NCBI GenBank assembly: GCA_004010935.1
Contig: CP026511.1
Span: 2,790,001 to 2,854,000 of the forward strand
Source of the DNA: Pseudomonadaceae bacterium SI-3
Lineage (GTDB): Bacteria > Pseudomonadota > Gammaproteobacteria > Pseudomonadales > Pseudomonadaceae
DNA: 64,000 nt
Reading direction: 5' to 3'
Shown: one piece after another, positions 61,335 to 64,000 of the stretch
Numbering within the stretch: the first letter of the stretch is position 1
Layout of the letters: every line of letters begins with the position of its first letter
The notes under the pieces: generated by a model
The model's input: only the letters and a program-made list of their open reading frames with translations
Told to the model about the DNA's origin: nothing
Databases searched by the model: none
Translations under genes and position numbers: made by a program

Positions 61335-61433
61335 CCGTAAATCCCCATCTGGTGGTGAGTATCAGAACAATCTAAGGAAACCGGCTAACTGCAAGCCCAA
61401 GCTGTTCGCTAACAATAGGACAGCTTAATGCCG

Positions 61434-62000
61434 TTAAGTTTCAGCGATTCCCGAATATTTTTCGCGTAATTTATCTAGCGCCCGCTTGTAACGCATCTTT
61501 GTTGCGCTTAGTCCCATGTGCATGATGTCGGCAATTTCCTGGAACTCCAGTTCTGCCACAAAGCGCAGAACGAGAATCTCCCGATCGATCTGGTTCACAT
61601 GGACCAGCCACTTGTCTAGCTCCGGCCTTTCTTCAACGTTCGGCGCCTTTTCCTCAGACGCCTCTTCCACAGGATCAAGGCTCAAAGCATCAAGTAAGCG
61701 GCGCTTGCGGCGCTCTTTCCGGTACTGAGTAATACACTCGTTGTATGTAATGCTATATAGCCATGTCTTGAACTTCGATTTACCTTCAAAGTTCTTTAAA
61801 CCATATAAAACCTTGAGCATGACTTCCTGACAAACGTCATCAGCGTCTCGGTCGTTTCCTAAATAACGCGCGCATACGTTGAAGAGTGTACGCTGATAAC
61901 GGCGCATCAGCTCTTCATAGGCCCTCGTTACATGAAACAGCTCCGCATGGGCGCGCTGCACCAGCTCCTCATCGGAGAGCTGGCGGGGGTCGTAGCTCAT
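61434..62000 (-). CDS. sigX: ECF sigma factor SigX
   Basis: 188 residues from the ATG at 62000. Region 2: AYEELMRRYQRTLFNVCARYLGNDRDADDVCQEVMLKVLYGLKNFEGKSKFKTWLYSITYNECI; region 4: EILVLRFVAELEFQEIADIMHMGLSATKMRYKRALDKLREKY. It matches P. aeruginosa SigX closely. A TTG at 62024 would give 196 residues, the length I recall for P. aeruginosa SigX, so the start is open. SigX controls oprF, membrane lipid and envelope genes, and is linked to the CmpX channel next to it. Confidence 0.94.
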   Translation of the reverse strand: MSYDPRQLSDEELVQRAHAELFHVTRAYEELMRRYQRTLFNVCARYLGNDRDADDVCQEVMLKVLYGLKNFEGKSKFKTWLYSITYNECITQYRKERRKRRLLDALSLDPVEEASEEKAPNVEERPELDKWLVHVNQIDREILVLRFVAELEFQEIADIMHMGLSATKMRYKRALDKLREKYSGIAET

Positions 62001-62106
62001 GGTCGGCGGATGGGTTTTAGTCAAGGCGCTTCGAACCGGCAATAATCGTGGCCGCCGTTCGCGGTAACCCGCAGAAGAGGCTGCGCACTTTAACAGAATA
62101 CCGGGC

Positions 62107-62931
62107 CTAACGGCTGCCTACGCGCTGCTCTAGCAGCACTCTATTTGCAACCGAGATCAGCTCACCTTCATCGGTAAGCAGCAAGGTCTTTGCGGTTCCA
62201 ATCTCTTCGATCGAACCCTCCAGTCCCTCGATGCGCACCCTTTGGCCAACCTCGTAAAGTTCACGAACGTAAATGCCGGCGAGAATCTGACTCACCAACT
62301 CTCGGCTACCGAGACCGAAAGCCAACGCAACCGCCAGCCCGACAGAGATCAGTGCAATTGCGATGACGTAATTAAGAAGCTCGGTCTTAACCTCCAGCTG
62401 GCCGATTGCGACGGAGATAATGATGATGATCACTAACCCCTGCGCGATTCGTCCAAGCCCGGCGGAATATTCAAGGCCAACGCTTTCAGCAGCGCCTCGC
62501 ACCAAACCGTTGACCAGCTGCGCCAAGAGTATCCCAACCAACAGGATCAGCCCCGCCCCGAACACCTTGGGCACGTATAGCGCGAGCATATCGAGCGTCG
62601 CCGAAACGCGAGCGAGTCCCAGAGATTCCGCAGCCGACACCAGAAAGATCAGCAATACGAACCAATATACGATCTTGCCAATCAAGGCCGAGATCGGCAT
62701 GCGAATACCGGCACGCCCAAGCAACTTGGTCGCCCCGGTACCGGCAACCAACCGGTCCAGACCCAGTTTTGCCAGGACCTTCGACAACAGAGTGTCCAGT
62801 AACTTGGCGACGACAAAACCAACAGCCACTAGCAAGAGCGCCCCGAACAAACGAGGAATGAAGGCAGCGATAGGTTGCCAAAGGGCGCTCATAGCACCCA
62901 GCAAGCTCTGGCTCCAGGGATCGAGTTCCAT
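62107..62931 (-). CDS. cmpX: Mechanosensitive channel-like protein CmpX
   Basis: 274 residues. About five membrane helices are followed by a small MscS-type beta domain (IYVRELYEVGQRVRIEGLEGSIEEIGTAKTLLLTDEGELISVANRVLLE). Repeated LVAVGFVVAKLLDTLLSKVLAKLGLDRL-like segments resemble the TM-helix repeat of MscS relatives. In Pseudomonas, loss of cmpX raises SigX activity. It lies two bases downstream of crfX. Confidence 0.92.
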   Translation of the reverse strand: MELDPWSQSLLGAMSALWQPIAAFIPRLFGALLLVAVGFVVAKLLDTLLSKVLAKLGLDRLVAGTGATKLLGRAGIRMPISALIGKIVYWFVLLIFLVSAAESLGLARVSATLDMLALYVPKVFGAGLILLVGILLAQLVNGLVRGAAESVGLEYSAGLGRIAQGLVIIIIISVAIGQLEVKTELLNYVIAIALISVGLAVALAFGLGSRELVSQILAGIYVRELYEVGQRVRIEGLEGSIEEIGTAKTLLLTDEGELISVANRVLLEQRVGSR

Positions 62932-62933
62932 GA

Positions 62934-63179
62934 TCAGTCGACCTTATTGAAAGTAGTACGGGAACCGGAATGGCGTCGAGTCACAGCCGATGTGTGCGGT
63001 GCGCCGGCGCTAAACGCGATCAGCACAGCCTGTAGCCAATGCCCCATCAGGCCAAACAGGTCGCCAGCGCCCACCTGTCGGTTGGCCGTTTTCAGTACAC
63101 GATCCAAGCGGGTGTCGTCATGACGCTCCGACTGCGTGTTAAGCATGTCCCGCAGGGATTCTTCAAAGGGATCGTGCAT
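62934..63179 (-). CDS. crfX: CrfX protein
   Basis: 81 residues, MHDPFEESLRDMLNTQSERHDDTRLDRVLKTANRQVGAGDLFGLMGHWLQAVLIAFSAG-like, soluble, no motif. The N-terminus and position between cmaX and cmpX match the small pseudomonad crfX gene, whose role is unknown. Two bases separate its stop from the cmpX start. Confidence 0.85.
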   Translation of the reverse strand: MHDPFEESLRDMLNTQSERHDDTRLDRVLKTANRQVGAGDLFGLMGHWLQAVLIAFSAGAPHTSAVTRRHSGSRTTFNKVD

Positions 63180-63232
63180 GTTTACCTCTGCAACAGTGAG
63201 ACTCTGACGGCACAGCCATATCAGTAGTCACA

Positions 63233-64000
63233 TCACACCCATTTCAATCGGCGGAAGATCCACCATTGGAAACAGGCCACCGCACCAATGAGCACACAAG
63301 CCACTGCAAATCCGTAAGGATGGTCGGACCCTGGGATGCCGCCCACGTTTATCCCAAGCAAGCCCGTGAGAAAGCTCATCGGCAGAAAAAAGCCGGTAAT
63401 GATGCCGAGCAGGTACATGGTTCTGTTCATCCGCTCGCGCATTCGCCTTTCTTCTGCTTCTAGCACTAGATTGACTCGCTCACGGACCAGCTCCAACTCC
63501 TCCAGGTAGCGAATCAACCGGTTGCTCAGCTCGTTCCAGTAATCTGTATCGTCATCAACAAACCACGGCAGACGATTGCGCGTGAGCTGCGCGTATATCT
63601 CGCGCTGCGGTAACAGAAAACGGCGCAGACCAGCCGCCTGGCGCCGCAACGACAGCAACTTGTCTTGAGGTGGTGTATATCGTTCATCCGTCTCGACGCG
63701 GTCTTCTTCTCCATCCAGCTTTTCTGTCAGAACGGCAACGAGCTCATCAACCCGCTCGGTCAGCGCGTCTGCCAGGGCAAGCAATACTTCGGATGCCGTT
63801 TTCGGGCCGACACCAGCATCAAGCTGCTGGAGCACCACTTCGGTCGAGCGCAACGGCCGCAGGCGCAACGAAATAACCCTGCGCGCATCTGCGAATACCC
63901 GTAGCGAAACCATGTCCTCGGGCTCCGCGTCGGGATTCAGGTTGACGCCTCGCAGAAATAGCAGCAACTCGTCGCCAGGCAGCGCAAGCAAACGTGGACG
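63233..64000 (-). CDS. cmaX: CorA/ZntB-family metal transporter CmaX (5' end beyond the window)
   Basis: The gene is open to the right edge; about 256 residues are visible. A long alpha/beta cytoplasmic part with coiled coils (LIRYLEELELVRERVNLVLEAEERRMRERMNRTMYLLGIIT) leads to two C-terminal membrane helices. The channel motif reads GINVGGIPG, the ZntB-like form, in place of the GMN of CorA. A Zn or other divalent cation carrier is likely. Its N-terminal ~75 residues lie outside the window. Gap of 53 bases to crfX. Confidence 0.9.
   Translation of the reverse strand, partial: RPRLLALPGDELLLFLRGVNLNPDAEPEDMVSLRVFADARRVISLRLRPLRSTEVVLQQLDAGVGPKTASEVLLALADALTERVDELVAVLTEKLDGEEDRVETDERYTPPQDKLLSLRRQAAGLRRFLLPQREIYAQLTRNRLPWFVDDDTDYWNELSNRLIRYLEELELVRERVNLVLEAEERRMRERMNRTMYLLGIITGFFLPMSFLTGLLGINVGGIPGSDHPYGFAVACVLIGAVACFQWWIFRRLKWV

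Overview
The window is chromosomal DNA, GC-rich (about 60% by eye), from a gammaproteobacterium of the Pseudomonas / Stutzerimonas (former P. stutzeri) type. The evidence is gene order. The block yccA - tusDCB - tusE - ybiB ... cysG - serS - crcB - rarA - lolA - ftsK - trxB - aat - bpt - infA - clpA - clpS - cspD - icd - idh - nudJ - mnmA - hflD - purB - roxA ... aceA is the pseudomonad order as I remember it, and oprF - sigX - cmpX - crfX - cmaX is a Pseudomonas signature. I see no phage, transposase, integrase, CRISPR array or rRNA; one tRNA-Ser is present.

Layout: (1) 1-5.2 kb: the end of a HAD phosphatase gene, then a bufferin-type copper RiPP locus. On the minus strand it holds a DUF2282 precursor, an MNIO/DUF692 maturase, a DUF2063 partner and DoxX. 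Divergent from these are an ECF sigma factor and its membrane anti-sigma factor NrsF. Both directions carry the same promoter-like element, GTAACC-N16-CGAACTAC. (2) 4.6-10.5 kb: accessory genes, namely a LysE exporter, an AraC regulator, an unusual CANT1-type apyrase, a DUF1615 lipoprotein, a cation/proton antiporter and an ExoD protein. (3) 10.7-12.2 kb: a KGG-repeat stress protein and a 1.1 kb gene-poor stretch. (4) 12.2-17.2 kb: an operon for alicyclic acid (cyclohexanecarboxylate) breakdown, aliA-badH-badI-aliB, with a MarR regulator; no hydratase gene (badK) is present. (5) 17.2-19.5 kb: two exporters (MFS, EamA). (6) 19.6-27.6 kb: a peptide-use module with an M24 metallopeptidase, an XRE-cupin regulator and a five-gene Dpp-type ABC importer. 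Matching AT-rich palindromes flank the regulator.

(7) 27.7-57.7 kb: the conserved pseudomonad core. It covers tRNA thiolation (TusDCB/TusE, MnmA), siroheme synthesis, serine tRNA charging, cell division (FtsK), lipoprotein sorting (LolA) and thioredoxin reduction. It also contains a complete N-degron set (Aat, Bpt, ClpS, ClpA) and two isocitrate dehydrogenases on opposite strands. The core ends in a tightly coupled unit, roxA - acetyltransferase - two genes of unknown role. (8) 57.7-60.3 kb: isocitrate lyase with a long leader. (9) 60.3-64 kb: the envelope-stress group oprF-sigX-cmpX-crfX-cmaX, with cmaX cut by the window end.

The parts most worth a second look are the bufferin/SigF locus with its paired promoters and questionable sigma-factor start, the apyrase, the alicyclic-acid operon without a hydratase, the peptidase/XRE/Dpp regulon, and the uncharacterised pair downstream of roxA.
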